From contig JAKPOE010000338.1 in assembly GCA_029548025.1 (NCBI GenBank), forward strand, positions 1-49,221: a stretch of 49,221 nt of DNA, read 5' to 3'. A program made the position numbers and the translations under genes. How positions within the stretch are numbered: position 1 is the stretch's first letter; every line of letters starts with the position of its first letter. Positions 9,929 through 19,752 of the stretch are shown here, piece by piece. The notes below the pieces were generated by a model. It was not told the DNA's origin, searched no databases, and saw nothing but the letters and a program-made list of their open reading frames with translations. Source of the stretch: Spirochaetota bacterium. Lineage in GTDB: Bacteria > Spirochaetota > UBA4802 > UB4802.

Positions 9929-10630
9929 ATGTTTGATATAAAAAAATATCACGGTGATGAAAAATTTTTAAAAATCTTAGATAAGAATGCTATTGCAATA
10001 GATATTTATACCCTTAAAGCCGCAATCCTTGGTGTTCAGGCTTCAGGGGGGGATTTTTCAATGAAAATGCTTGCAAAAGATTTTTTTAGTGATGAAGCAC
10101 TGGATAATAAGGCTCTGGCTGATCAACTGGAATCGTTATGGTTTTATCTTCTGCGGTTGCAGCGTTTTGATGATGGTGAACTGGAACAACCCTGCTATGA
10201 GGATAAAACACGAGAGATGTATCTATCCTATGTAAAATCATCAATACTTCGTGCAGAAACCTTTTTGAAATATCTTGCAATGGGAAGTATTGATGAAATG
10301 AGAAAAAACAAGAAGGTTGATACAATTTACTCATTGTTTATAGGTAATGTTAATTTATTAAAGTCATTACAAACAAGTATGGAAGAAAAATGGACTGATG
10401 AGGATTTTACCGGGGATACAACATTTTTGCAAAAATTAACCGGATTTATACGTGTAATGTGGGATACCAAAATTGCGTTGAAGGAACATGCAAAAATTTT
10501 TAAATTGCAAAAGATGAATAATAAAAATATCATTCATGTACTGGAAAAGCAGACTGGTGCACAGATTGGGCGCAATGAACAATGCCCCTGCGGCAGTGGG
10601 AAGAAATACAAAAATTGTTGTGGCTCATAG
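9929..10630 (+). CDS. SEC-C motif protein of unknown function
   Basis: A 233-residue protein. The first 200 residues are helical and unrecognised. The C-terminus carries a complete SEC-C zinc-binding motif, CPCGSGKKYKNCC (CXCX8CC), preceded by GRNEQ. The same motif ends SecA, where it binds zinc and contacts SecB and ribosomes, and it is appended to many otherwise unrelated bacterial proteins. GGGAG lies three bases before the ATG. It is probably cotranscribed with ftsH and the 555-residue unknown gene. It converges on recG with a 26-base gap. Confidence 0.8.
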   Translation: MFDIKKYHGDEKFLKILDKNAIAIDIYTLKAAILGVQASGGDFSMKMLAKDFFSDEALDNKALADQLESLWFYLLRLQRFDDGELEQPCYEDKTREMYLSYVKSSILRAETFLKYLAMGSIDEMRKNKKVDTIYSLFIGNVNLLKSLQTSMEEKWTDEDFTGDTTFLQKLTGFIRVMWDTKIALKEHAKIFKLQKMNNKNIIHVLEKQTGAQIGRNEQCPCGSGKKYKNCCGS

Positions 10631-10656
10631 ATATAACCCGGTAGTTTGCCGTTATT

Positions 10657-12741
10657 TCATGAGAGCATTGCCAGTATATGTTTTTTTCGTATTCCTTCCA
10701 GGATGTTTATTGTATGCAGACGTTTGCTGTTTTCAAATAGTGCAGGTATGTCTTGTAATGATTCTACTTTCTTTTTTGCTTCTTCACGTGCTATGCTTAT
10801 AAGCTCAAAATCGTTGATAGGGTCGGCAAATTCAAAAGCTATACCTTTTCCATGCTGGCGTGTTCCAATAAATTCGCCGGCGCCACGTATTTTCAGATCT
10901 TCTTCGGCAATGATAAAGCCATCATCGGTAGAAGTTAAAATATTTATGCGTTGCATACTTTCGGGTGTAATAGAGTCAGGATATATCAGAATACAAAATG
11001 ATTTGTATGTACCACGCCCAACACGTCCACGGAGCTGATGAAGCTGAGATAATCCAAAACGCTCTGCATGCTCAATAACAATAATAGAAGCATTGGCAAC
11101 ATCAATCCCAACTTCAATAACGGTTGTACTGACAAGCATATCCAGTGCATGATTATTAAAGAGGCTCATAATCTTTTCTTTATCGTTGTTTGGAAGTTTT
11201 CCATGCAGAAGTGCAATGGATTTATTGGGAAATCGTTTCTGTAACTGTTTAAAAGTAGCGGTTGCTGATTTTAGATCTAATTTTTCAGAATCGTCAATAA
11301 GAGGCAGTACATAGTATACCTGTCTGCCCTCATCCATATACTTTTCGAGTGAGCGGTATACTGCTTCCAGTTTTGATACTGGAAATGCTAACGTTGTTAT
11401 GGGAATTCTATTAGCTGGCTTTTCTTTTATTATTGAAATATCAAGATCCCCGTATAATGTTAGCGATAGTGACCGGGGAATGGGAGTTGCTGTCATAACC
11501 AGTAAATCAGGGATGGCACCTTTTGTTCTTAGCTGGGCACGCTGATTGACACCAAACCTATGCTGTTCATCAATAATGATAAAACCTAAATTGGCAAATT
11601 CTACTGTTTCCTGAATAAGAGCATGTGTTCCAATTATTACATCGATGCTGCTGTTGTTTAAACCATTAAGAATAGATTTACGCTCAGCCTGTGATGTTGA
11701 ACCAGTAAGTACAGCAACAGAGATGGTATTGGGTAGCAGCCTTTTAAAGGTTGCATAATGTTGCTGTGCCAATATCTCGGTTGGTGCCATAAACGCTACC
11801 TGCTGACCTCGGCTTACCACTGCTATACTTGCAATAAGGGAAACAACGGTTTTACCGGAACCAACATCGCCCTGTAACATGCGGTTCATTGGAAAATCTG
11901 CATTTAAATCATTAATAATTTCTTCTATTGCCTGTAGCTGGTCACCGGTTAATTGAAATGGAAGATTTTTTATAAATGCATGATATGTTGCAGTATTTAT
12001 CATTGGTTTATTTTGTTTATTTGTCTGTCGGATATACTGTCGTGAAAGATGCAGATAGTATTGCAAAAAGAAAAGTTCGTTGAACGCAAGCCTCTTCCGT
12101 GCATTGTAAGCTTCATCCATAGATGATGGAAAATGAATACATTCAATTGCCTGTGATAACGGCATGCATTGTAAACGGTTAAGCATGTCCTCATCAAAAG
12201 GTTCAGTAATATATTGGTTTGCTTCTGATAATACTGTGTAAATAATCTTTCTGAAAAACCGTGAATTAAAACCATTTGTTTTTAAATTTTCGGTTGAGGG
12301 ATATATGGGGACTATTCTGCCTGTATGCAATGTATCAGAACTATCTCCAATAAAATCGTATTCGGGATGTATTATCTGCTTATTGGTGTAGTAATCAACT
12401 CGTCCTGAAAATAAAACCGTATCACCTTTTTCAAAAAGTTTGATAAAATACTGAATGCCTCCAAAAAATACCCCTGAAAGAGTATCAGTACCATCATCAA
12501 TAACTATCTCCAAAAATTTTTTTTTATGGCCTGATATCTTTACCTGTTTTACAATGCCCATTACAGTAACAAAATCATTGACAAAACAATTGTTAATGCT
12601 TTTTGTATTGGAACGGTCAATATATTTCCTTGGCAAAAAATACAGTAAATCTTCAACGGTTTCAAGCCCTAATTCATTATATAACAGTGCTGCCCGTTTT
12701 GGGCCAATGCCCTTGATATATTGAATGCTTTTATCAAGCAC
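10657..12741 (-). CDS. recG: ATP-dependent DNA helicase RecG
   Basis: A 694-residue helicase of typical length. The N-terminal wedge domain starts with a helix-hairpin-helix-like IKGIGPKRAALLYNELGL and an OB-fold region. The helicase core has Walker A GDVGSGKT (around residue 290), the DEQH box IIIDEQHRFG, TATPIPR and the motif VI region LRGRVGRG, followed by the TRG-like C-terminal region. RecG reverses stalled replication forks and branch-migrates Holliday junctions. Translation starts at GTG, with GGAG five bases upstream. The gene starts two bases after the stop of the small membrane protein upstream, so they form one minus-strand unit. GCGATAGT occurs at 11463. Confidence 0.96.
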   Translation of the reverse strand: MLDKSIQYIKGIGPKRAALLYNELGLETVEDLLYFLPRKYIDRSNTKSINNCFVNDFVTVMGIVKQVKISGHKKKFLEIVIDDGTDTLSGVFFGGIQYFIKLFEKGDTVLFSGRVDYYTNKQIIHPEYDFIGDSSDTLHTGRIVPIYPSTENLKTNGFNSRFFRKIIYTVLSEANQYITEPFDEDMLNRLQCMPLSQAIECIHFPSSMDEAYNARKRLAFNELFFLQYYLHLSRQYIRQTNKQNKPMINTATYHAFIKNLPFQLTGDQLQAIEEIINDLNADFPMNRMLQGDVGSGKTVVSLIASIAVVSRGQQVAFMAPTEILAQQHYATFKRLLPNTISVAVLTGSTSQAERKSILNGLNNSSIDVIIGTHALIQETVEFANLGFIIIDEQHRFGVNQRAQLRTKGAIPDLLVMTATPIPRSLSLTLYGDLDISIIKEKPANRIPITTLAFPVSKLEAVYRSLEKYMDEGRQVYYVLPLIDDSEKLDLKSATATFKQLQKRFPNKSIALLHGKLPNNDKEKIMSLFNNHALDMLVSTTVIEVGIDVANASIIVIEHAERFGLSQLHQLRGRVGRGTYKSFCILIYPDSITPESMQRINILTSTDDGFIIAEEDLKIRGAGEFIGTRQHGKGIAFEFADPINDFELISIAREEAKKKVESLQDIPALFENSKRLHTINILEGIRKKHILAMLS

Positions 12742-12743
12742 GG

Positions 12744-13058
12744 TTACTCCTCTTCAGCAATATACCAGACCTGTCCGGGAATCTGAACGTACTTTCCATC
12801 CCGAGTATAAAAGTAAGAATAGTTCCGGCTATCCTCTGGTGTTGTAATTTTTTGTACTCCATACCAGCGTTTGATGATTTTTCCATCATAACCAAATACT
12901 GTAATGGTTAAGTTTTGCCCTGTAATAGTTTCTATCTTTCGCTGAGTAATATTTTTTTGCTCATAGGTGAAAAAATACTTAAAATAAAAATACATCCCAA
13001 GTACTATAACAATAAGCAAGGTGCTACCAAAAATATATAGTTTAGTTTTTGTGCTCAT
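12744..13058 (-). CDS. Small single-pass membrane protein upstream of recG
   Basis: About 104 residues starting MSTKTKLY; the ATG at 13058 is preceded by GAGG at five bases, better than the TTG at 13073. Residues about 6-30 form one hydrophobic helix (LYIFGSTLLIVIVLGMY), followed by a soluble tail rich in aromatic residues (YFYTRDGKYVQIPGQVWYIAEEE). The family is not recognised. With a short N-terminus, the tail may lie on the periplasmic side. It is probably cotranscribed with recG (two-base gap), but nothing in the sequence ties it to recombination. Confidence 0.75.
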   Translation of the reverse strand: MSTKTKLYIFGSTLLIVIVLGMYFYFKYFFTYEQKNITQRKIETITGQNLTITVFGYDGKIIKRWYGVQKITTPEDSRNYSYFYTRDGKYVQIPGQVWYIAEEE

Positions 13059-13262
13059 ACAAGCCTCTATCAAAATGGGATTTGCTTATCAATAGCATAC
13101 GATTACTCTATACATCGTAGCAAAGCAAAGAAAATGTCAAATCTTAATATATTTCAGTTAATTAAAAAATGTAGCTTGACTTTATGAGTAACCATTGTAA
13201 CAATCATAATCAATATAAACCATATAATACAAGAGAAATATTTTTTAAAAATTGAGATGAAT

Positions 13263-14825
13263 ATGGAAAAAAGATTGTTATTATATCTACTATCGCTCAT
13301 TGTCATTATGCTCCTGACTATTGGATGTAAAAAAGAAAAAGTTATGGAGATAGAACCCAATGATACCTATACCCAATCAAACCTGATTGCAATTGGTAAG
13401 CCAATTGATGGATTTATAAATACCGAAAGTGATATTGATTTTTATTGTCTCGAGGTACTGAATCCATGCTTGTTAGACATTAACGTCAGTGCCGTGAAAG
13501 GAGTGAATAGTGCATTTACTATCTGGAAGGAAAGTGAAGGTAGTATTGTGCCATTAAAATATGTTGATGATTTGCGAAAGTCAGCCCCTGAGCGTTTTTG
13601 CGGTATATATGTGGAAAATGGAAGGTACTATATATCAATCTCCCATGGCGACAAAGATCAGGCGGTAAAAAATACCGAAAACCCTTACACACTGTTGATA
13701 CTTGAAGAATCTGCTGATGGTTTTGAGAAAGAACCAAATGATACAATCCTTGCCGCAAATCCAATACAGATAGATATCCCGGTAAGGGGCTACTATTCAC
13801 CTGCTTTTAATAAGGCAAATACCAATGCAGTTAATCCAAACCGTGAGGAGGATTGGTTCACATTTTATGTCGAAGATGCTCCAGTAGTGTGTGATGTGGA
13901 GCTATCGGGTGTTGCGGGGATTGAAGCACTGCTTGATATTGTTGATGCTCAGGGCACTGTGCTTTTTTCGTCTACCTCGCAGGGTATTGGTGTAAGTCAG
14001 ATGGCAAAAGGGATTGGATTATCTGTAGCAGGGAATTACTACATTATGGTTGCAGCTAAAAATTATAATGCCAACAACGATGTTCCCTACAGCCTTATTT
14101 GTACAACTCGAAATTATGATAATAAAACCGAGATAGAACCAAACAATATCATGGAATCGGCAACTCCCATGGTTACCGAAATTATTTATGGCAGGATTTA
14201 TCCTGACAATGACATTGACTATTATCAGTATATGGGCGATAGTTCCAATGATGTATTTTACCGTATCGAGATAAATCCGCCAATGACTCTTGATGTAGTA
14301 TCTGCAGTTTATACTAAAAAAGGTGAAGAAATAACTTCTATAAATAATAACGGGACAGGTGATAAGGAAGTATATCCCAATGTAAAGCTGAATGCACCTT
14401 TTTATGTTAAAGTATGGGCTAAGCGCGGACAGGTTGACATGGATAATAGCTACGCTTTGCGGATAGTTCCTGTTCAAATGGGAAATCTTGTTGATAGTGA
14501 ACCTAATGATACAAAAGAACAGGCTAACAATGTGCAGGGAACGTTGATAAATGGATATATTTCAAAAAAACACGATATTGATTTTTATGTTTTACACTAT
14601 AAAGGGCGTCAAAAAAAATATTTTTCCATTAAAGCGCCTGATACCATACCTATATCATTTTCTGTTACTGATTCATTGGGATATATAATACAATCAATTA
14701 CTGTGAAAGCAGGTAGTTCAAATACATTGCATGAGATAGTTGATATGAAAGGATACTGCATTGTTAAACCATTGAATGAAATGTATGACGGACTATATAC
14801 TATTGAAATAAAGGATAGACCATGA
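13263..14825 (+). CDS. Lipoprotein with four PPC-like repeats
   Basis: About 520 residues with a lipoprotein signal: a hydrophobic stretch followed by lipobox LTIGC and KKEK. The mature protein contains four copies of a module starting EPND or EPNN and reaching a D-I-D-F/Y-Y segment (starting near bases 13352, 13731, 14131 and 14500). That is the signature of bacterial pre-peptidase C-terminal (PPC) domains, beta-sandwiches usually attached to secreted enzymes. No catalytic domain is present, so it may be a surface or periplasmic binding lipoprotein. GAG six bases upstream favours ATG 13263 over 13257. It overlaps the next lipoprotein gene by four bases (ATGA), indicating translational coupling. 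Confidence 0.85.
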   Translation: MEKRLLLYLLSLIVIMLLTIGCKKEKVMEIEPNDTYTQSNLIAIGKPIDGFINTESDIDFYCLEVLNPCLLDINVSAVKGVNSAFTIWKESEGSIVPLKYVDDLRKSAPERFCGIYVENGRYYISISHGDKDQAVKNTENPYTLLILEESADGFEKEPNDTILAANPIQIDIPVRGYYSPAFNKANTNAVNPNREEDWFTFYVEDAPVVCDVELSGVAGIEALLDIVDAQGTVLFSSTSQGIGVSQMAKGIGLSVAGNYYIMVAAKNYNANNDVPYSLICTTRNYDNKTEIEPNNIMESATPMVTEIIYGRIYPDNDIDYYQYMGDSSNDVFYRIEINPPMTLDVVSAVYTKKGEEITSINNNGTGDKEVYPNVKLNAPFYVKVWAKRGQVDMDNSYALRIVPVQMGNLVDSEPNDTKEQANNVQGTLINGYISKKHDIDFYVLHYKGRQKKYFSIKAPDTIPISFSVTDSLGYIIQSITVKAGSSNTLHEIVDMKGYCIVKPLNEMYDGLYTIEIKDRP

Positions 14826-15289
14826 ACAAAAGAAGGATGCTCATTTTATTTTTTTTGGTGTTATTTATTGCTTCAGGATGTAAAACGGTGCCAAAATATG
14901 AACCACCTATAGAGCCAATCATCAGTCCAACCGAGGTGAATGTCAATTTCAGGTTTATTGCTTATGATACAGGAATTACCACTCCGGATGAAGATAAACG
15001 GTGCTACTATAAAATTTTTATTGATAAGATAGACGCTGGCAGGACAACCATTGGGCTTGAATCACAGAAAAAGTATTTTGAGGCTAAACTATCATCCAAT
15101 ATGCATCTTATAGTGGTTGAAAAATGGGTACTTGATGAACGTGAAGGTGAATATAAAAAAGTAAATAATATTTTGCAGCCAAAGCCAAACTTCTTTTATT
15201 TTGAAACAAAAGCCTCATCATTAACCGAGCTCATAATGATCAATGATAAGATGGTTAATAAAGCACAGTTTACTGTTACCTTGCAATAA
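14822..15289 (+). CDS. Small lipoprotein coupled to the PPC-repeat lipoprotein
   Basis: A 155-residue protein with signal MNKRRMLILFFLVLFIASGC, where the ASGC lipobox cysteine would become the lipidated N-terminus (about 136 mature residues). The mature part looks mainly beta-stranded and matches no family I know. The ATGA overlap with the upstream lipoprotein implies joint expression and possibly a complex. The last codons form one arm of a 14-bp inverted repeat (15258-15309). Confidence 0.8.
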   Translation: MNKRRMLILFFLVLFIASGCKTVPKYEPPIEPIISPTEVNVNFRFIAYDTGITTPDEDKRCYYKIFIDKIDAGRTTIGLESQKKYFEAKLSSNMHLIVVEKWVLDEREGEYKKVNNILQPKPNFFYFETKASSLTELIMINDKMVNKAQFTVTLQ

Positions 15290-15309
15290 AAAGCCAAACT
15301 GTGCTTTAT
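15258..15309. terminator. 14-bp perfect inverted repeat straddling the lipoprotein stop codon
   Basis: ATAAAGCACAGTTT (15258-15271) and AAACTGTGCTTTAT (15296-15309) are exact complements with a 24-base spacer that contains the stop codon. It could act as a terminator between convergent units. The loop is long and no strong U-tract follows, so it could instead be an RNA stability hairpin. Confidence 0.4.
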
Positions 15310-15413
15310 ACTTCTTATAATTCACATAATTCGTATATCATGCTACCTGCATATCACACATTCGCTCAGCAGTTACAATAACAAAGCACTATAATGAGTG
15401 CAATTATAACAAT

Positions 15414-16100
15414 CTATTTTGCAGGAGGATTTTGCATTTGCTGTTGAGGCTGTGGTACATGCTCCTGCTGAGGCGCTTGTTGCACCGGTGATTGTGTATT
15501 CAATTCTTTGCGCAGTAAATCCATGTTCTTCTCTATCTTCTTTTCATCACGCAATGTATCAACCAGCTCTTTGATCTTCATATTGAGCTTTTGCTGAAAA
15601 AGCTGCTGCTTTATGTACATTTCAGCCTGGTCAATTGGTACCCCTTTAAAACGGGCGCGCTGCTGGTTATATATCATCTCAACCTCCTGCGGGGCAATGG
15701 ATATATCATTTTTAAACTTTTCGCGGATATAGTATTGCACTACAAGCCCTTCCTTGGAGATATCTAAAAGAGTCTGCAATTCTTCATTTTTTAATATGCC
15801 ATCATCAATGGCTTTTTTATACACAAGGCGCTGTTGTATCATTTGCTCAAGAAAGTTGTTTTTATTAAGAATAGGGTTGCGCTCAAGCTGAGCAGGATCC
15901 TGAGCCAATTTATCTATCTCTTCTTTAGGAAGATTGTAGATGCTTTTCATCTGTGCATAATAGTATGCATTGAGTTCATTGTCGGTTATCGTTTCATCAT
16001 CAATCTTTGCAATCCATTTGCCGCCGTATTGGTTGCCGCATGAAATAACCATAGCCAGAACCATAATTGCAATTGCACAATACAAAAACTTTGTTTTCAT
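15414..16100 (-). CDS. SurA-like periplasmic foldase lipoprotein (no PPIase domain)
   Basis: About 228 residues starting MKTKFLYC; GAAGG sits nine bases before this ATG, while the upstream ATG (16109) directly abuts it. The lipobox is MVISC. The mature part begins GGKWIAKIDDETITDNELNAYYY, followed by helices including NNFLEQMIQQRLVYKKAIDDGI, the pattern of SurA/PrsA N-terminal chaperone domains. No parvulin PPIase domain follows. The C-terminus is a Q/P-rich tail. It probably chaperones outer-membrane proteins or lipoproteins. It lies 100 bases downstream of mfd on the same strand, an mfd-foldase adjacency seen in several bacterial groups. Confidence 0.85.
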   Translation of the reverse strand: MKTKFLYCAIAIMVLAMVISCGNQYGGKWIAKIDDETITDNELNAYYYAQMKSIYNLPKEEIDKLAQDPAQLERNPILNKNNFLEQMIQQRLVYKKAIDDGILKNEELQTLLDISKEGLVVQYYIREKFKNDISIAPQEVEMIYNQQRARFKGVPIDQAEMYIKQQLFQQKLNMKIKELVDTLRDEKKIEKNMDLLRKELNTQSPVQQAPQQEHVPQPQQQMQNPPAK

Positions 16101-16200
16101 AGTATCCATCCTTCTATGTTTTATATAAAATTAAAAATATACCTCCGCAATGGGAGGGTTGCCTTTCAACACAATTTTTAATTGTAAGATAGTTACTATA

Positions 16201-19200
16201 CTATGATAATAGTTGCAACAATTTTTTTATTTCCTCAAGTTTTTTTTCAGGAGGTATTATCCCTGTAACAACATTAACGACCTCTTTATCATAACGATCA
16301 ATGGATATACGCTTATCCTTCTGAATCAGGGTAACCAGCTTTTTAACATCTAATTTTGATTCTCTGGTAATGCGCATTTTTATGAGCTTTGTATCTTCAA
16401 TAATTTCATCAATATAAAGCTGGGAAGCAAGGGTACGCACCTCTTCCATAGCTATAAGCGATACCACCTCTTTGGGAGGCTGTCCAAACCTGTCGATCAT
16501 CTCACGTGTTAATTTGTTGAGTTCATCAAGCGTTTCGCATGCTTCATACCGCTTGTAAAATTCAATCTTCTGTTTTTCATCAGCAATATAGCTGTCAGGT
16601 ATAAAGATGTCAGTTTTAACATATACAGGAGTTCTGAATATATGAACGGGCTTTTCACCTTTAAGGTTGCGTACAGTATCTTCTAAAAGCTGGCAGTACA
16701 GATCAAATCCAACATCCATGATATTGCCCGATTGCTCTCTTCCAAGGATATTGCCCGAGCCTCGTATCTCCAGATCTTTCATGGCTATTTTAAAGCCGCT
16801 GCCAATGTCGGTATATTCAGCTATGACCTGCAATCGCTTTTGAGCATCCTCTGTTATGGGTGCATTTTTTGGATAAAATAGGTATGCATACGCCTGCCTG
16901 TCAGATCTGCCAACCCTCCCTTTTAACTGATATAGCTGCGATAGTCCCATGGTATCGGCACGGTTGATGATGATGGTGTTTACATTGGGCATATCAAGCC
17001 CTGATTCAATGATGGATGTGGAAACCAGAACATCGTATCTGCCGTTAATAAAGTCTACCATGACCTCCTCAAGCTCATGCTCGTGCATCCTGCCATGTGC
17101 CACACAGAACGTTGCCTCGGGGACCAGCTTTTCCAGGTACTGTGCCTGCTCATAGATGGTACTGATGCGATTATGAACAAAAAATACCTGCCCTTTGCGT
17201 TGTATCTCGTTTTGTATGGCCATGCGAACTATATCAGGATTGTCTTCAATAACCAGTGTTTCGATTGACTGCCTGCTTTCCGGCGGTGTTGCAATAATTG
17301 TTAAATCCCGTATGCCAGCCAATGCCATATGCAGGGTACGCGGAATGGGAGTAGCCGAAAGCGTAATGACATCAACAAGCAGCCGCAATTTTTTTAGATA
17401 CTCCTTATGTTTAACCCCAAAGTGCTGTTCTTCGTCAATGACAACAAGCCCTAAATTTTTGAAGCTTACATCCTTTGCAAGCAGAGCATGTGTTCCAATA
17501 ACAATATCTACTGTACCGGTTTTAATTTTTTCCTTTATGGATTTTATCTGCTGTTGCGTTTTAAAGCGTGATAGCATGTCGATAGTTACCGGATAATCAG
17601 CAAAACGTTTGATAAAGGTATTATAGTGCTGCATTGCTAAAACTGTTGTAGGAACAAGTATTGCTACCTGTTTCCCGGCCATAACTGCCTTAAATGCTGC
17701 TCGTATTGCCACTTCTGTTTTTCCAAATCCAACGTCACCGCAAACCAATCTGTCCATAGGCTGTGATTTTTCCATGTCATCCTTGACATCTTCAATGGCA
17801 GTTATCTGATCCGGCGTTTCTTCATATTCAAACTTTGATTCAAACTCCTCCTGCCATATGGTATCAGGCGGAAATTGATAGCCTTTCAGCGCTTTACGCT
17901 GTGAATAAATTTTTAGCAGGTCGTGTGCTATCTCCTCGACTGATTCCTGCACACGCTGCTTTATCCTGTTCCATGCTGATTTTTTCCCCAGTGCATCAAT
18001 GCGCGGTTGCCTGCCATCAAGCCCCACGTAGCGCTGAACCATATTGATCTGATCAAGCGATACATAGAGCTTATCGCCATCTGCATATTCAATAACAATA
18101 AAATCACGTTCAACGCCACCTGCGCTCATGCGTTCAATTGCCTTAAAAACACCTATGCCATGGTTAATATGAACAACGTAATCTCCCGGCGATAGTTCTA
18201 AAAATGTATCGATTGGTCGGGAATATTTTTGTTTAAAATGTTTTTTCTTCCGGTATGATTTCCCAAAAATTTCATGGTCGGTAATAATCAAGGTTTTTAT
18301 TGCCGATATTTCAAAACCTTCATGAAGATTTGAAATGACAATAGTAAATTGCTTATCCGGGTTAAATGCATCAAAGGTATCTTCAGGATGAAACTCGCCG
18401 AAGAGGTCGTATAATCTTCTTGCCTGTCCTTCAAACGATGTGCTGACAATGATGTGCCATCCTTCATCAATGCGCTTTGAACATTCACTGCGAACATCGG
18501 CAATGCGTCCCTGAAAGGATGGTATGCTTTTTAACTGCCATACCAGGGATGAGTCAGCTATAAACGGTTGAAGACGTACCGCCTGCTTTTCAATTTCCGG
18601 GTAACTATCGCCCAGCAAAATTTGTGAATCATGGGGGAACACTGCCATATCCTTTTTGTGCATGTAGAGCTGATGGTATGTTCGTTCCAATTCTGCAAGT
18701 TTTGCTTTGAGCTGTGATGGGTCACACAAAAAAACGGTTGGTTGTGTTGCAATTGACAGTATGGTGGTGCCCGGAATAATGATAGGGAACAGGTCGTAAA
18801 TACCCGGTATGGATTGTTTTTCCATGCTATCAAGTTGCTTTTGAAGGGAACTGTCGCCCACAGGTTGTAAGGCTTTTTTTAATTGTTCTTTTTGTGATGG
18901 GGACAACAAAAGTTCACGGCGCGGATAAATGGTAATTGCATCAGTTTCCGTAAGCGAAACCTGCGTCACAGGGTCAAAGTAGCGGATGGATTCGCAGGTA
19001 TCCCCAAAAAAATCACAGCGCACCGGATTGGTGCAATTGGGCAGGAATATATCGATGATACCTCCCTTTACCGAAAATTGCCCAAAACGGTCAACACGGG
19101 TTTCACGCTCATAGCCGTAGCTGGCAAGCGTTTCAAGGATAACCTCAAAGGGATATTCCTCGCCCTTATGGATGGTGATGCCTTTTTTTAAAAAAAATTC

Positions 19201-19590
19201 TTTATGAGGGATGGCTCTGAGCAGAGATTCAACAGTTGCAACAACAATGACGGGATTACCCGATAAAAGCTGATACAGCGCTGTGATGCGGTCGCGCTCG
19301 ATAGCTGATGAAGGATTAACCATCTCATAGGGTAAAACCTCAAGGGGAGGATAGGGAAATATATGTTCTTCGCTGGTAAATGCTGATAGGCAGGCTATAA
19401 ACTGATTCATTGCGTGGTAATCTGCTGTAACTGCGATTATCTGCGATGGTGCATGGTTAAACGCTGTTGCAACAATAAACGGGAAGGTTGAAGGGTGAAT
19501 ACCTTCTATAGAAAAAGCTCCCCGGGATGCTAATAGTGGTTTGCACTCATCAGTAGAGGCATAGATTTGTGTTAATTTTTTCAGGACCAT
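16201..19590 (-). CDS. mfd: Transcription-repair coupling factor Mfd
   Basis: A 1129-residue protein of full length. Order: a UvrB-like N-terminal region, the RNA-polymerase interaction domain (LSPGDYVVHINHGIGVFKAIERM, with VERDFIVIEYADGDKLYV), a RecG-like helicase core with Walker A GDVGFGKTE near residue 617, DEEQHFGV, SATPIPRTLHMAL, GRVGRSDRQAYAYLFYP, and the C-terminal TRCF domain. Mfd removes stalled RNA polymerase at lesions and recruits UvrA. No strong ribosome binding site precedes the ATG. Three GCGATAGT words (16938, 18189, 18604) lie inside. A likely promoter is at 19700-19728. Confidence 0.97.
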   Translation of the reverse strand: MVLKKLTQIYASTDECKPLLASRGAFSIEGIHPSTFPFIVATAFNHAPSQIIAVTADYHAMNQFIACLSAFTSEEHIFPYPPLEVLPYEMVNPSSAIERDRITALYQLLSGNPVIVVATVESLLRAIPHKEFFLKKGITIHKGEEYPFEVILETLASYGYERETRVDRFGQFSVKGGIIDIFLPNCTNPVRCDFFGDTCESIRYFDPVTQVSLTETDAITIYPRRELLLSPSQKEQLKKALQPVGDSSLQKQLDSMEKQSIPGIYDLFPIIIPGTTILSIATQPTVFLCDPSQLKAKLAELERTYHQLYMHKKDMAVFPHDSQILLGDSYPEIEKQAVRLQPFIADSSLVWQLKSIPSFQGRIADVRSECSKRIDEGWHIIVSTSFEGQARRLYDLFGEFHPEDTFDAFNPDKQFTIVISNLHEGFEISAIKTLIITDHEIFGKSYRKKKHFKQKYSRPIDTFLELSPGDYVVHINHGIGVFKAIERMSAGGVERDFIVIEYADGDKLYVSLDQINMVQRYVGLDGRQPRIDALGKKSAWNRIKQRVQESVEEIAHDLLKIYSQRKALKGYQFPPDTIWQEEFESKFEYEETPDQITAIEDVKDDMEKSQPMDRLVCGDVGFGKTEVAIRAAFKAVMAGKQVAILVPTTVLAMQHYNTFIKRFADYPVTIDMLSRFKTQQQIKSIKEKIKTGTVDIVIGTHALLAKDVSFKNLGLVVIDEEQHFGVKHKEYLKKLRLLVDVITLSATPIPRTLHMALAGIRDLTIIATPPESRQSIETLVIEDNPDIVRMAIQNEIQRKGQVFFVHNRISTIYEQAQYLEKLVPEATFCVAHGRMHEHELEEVMVDFINGRYDVLVSTSIIESGLDMPNVNTIIINRADTMGLSQLYQLKGRVGRSDRQAYAYLFYPKNAPITEDAQKRLQVIAEYTDIGSGFKIAMKDLEIRGSGNILGREQSGNIMDVGFDLYCQLLEDTVRNLKGEKPVHIFRTPVYVKTDIFIPDSYIADEKQKIEFYKRYEACETLDELNKLTREMIDRFGQPPKEVVSLIAMEEVRTLASQLYIDEIIEDTKLIKMRITRESKLDVKKLVTLIQKDKRISIDRYDKEVVNVVTGIIPPEKKLEEIKKLLQLLS

Positions 19591-19647
19591 TGCATTATTA
19601 CAACTTTATAGAGGATACTATTTAGCACCACAGTGAATCCGTATCAG

Positions 19648-19752
19648 GCTCTGACCCCATGGTTGCGATGTTGATTGATGCATTGATAATTATTACTATA
19701 GTGTACAGTGTTTTTGGGCATTTTTCAATCTTTTTATGATGCTCTGACCCCA
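19648..19752. repeat. Two direct copies of GCTCTGACCCCA between mfd and the next gene
   Basis: GCTCTGACCCCA occurs at 19648-19659 and 19741-19752, 93 bases apart, in the intergenic spacer. The second copy abuts the stop codon of the upstream minus-strand gene. A third copy (GCTCTGACCCCT) lies at 20275, a related GGGGTCAGAAC near 20201, and a distant copy at about 5673 in tilS. On the minus strand this reads GGGGTCAGAGC, a word I associate with sequences around REP-associated (Y1-type) transposases. No transposase is present here. Confidence 0.55.
19700..19728 (-). promoter_or_regulatory. Candidate mfd promoter
   Basis: On the minus strand TTGAAA (19728-19723) is followed after exactly 17 bases by TACACT (19705-19700), a reasonable sigma70-type pair about 100 bases upstream of the mfd start. 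Confidence 0.4.
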
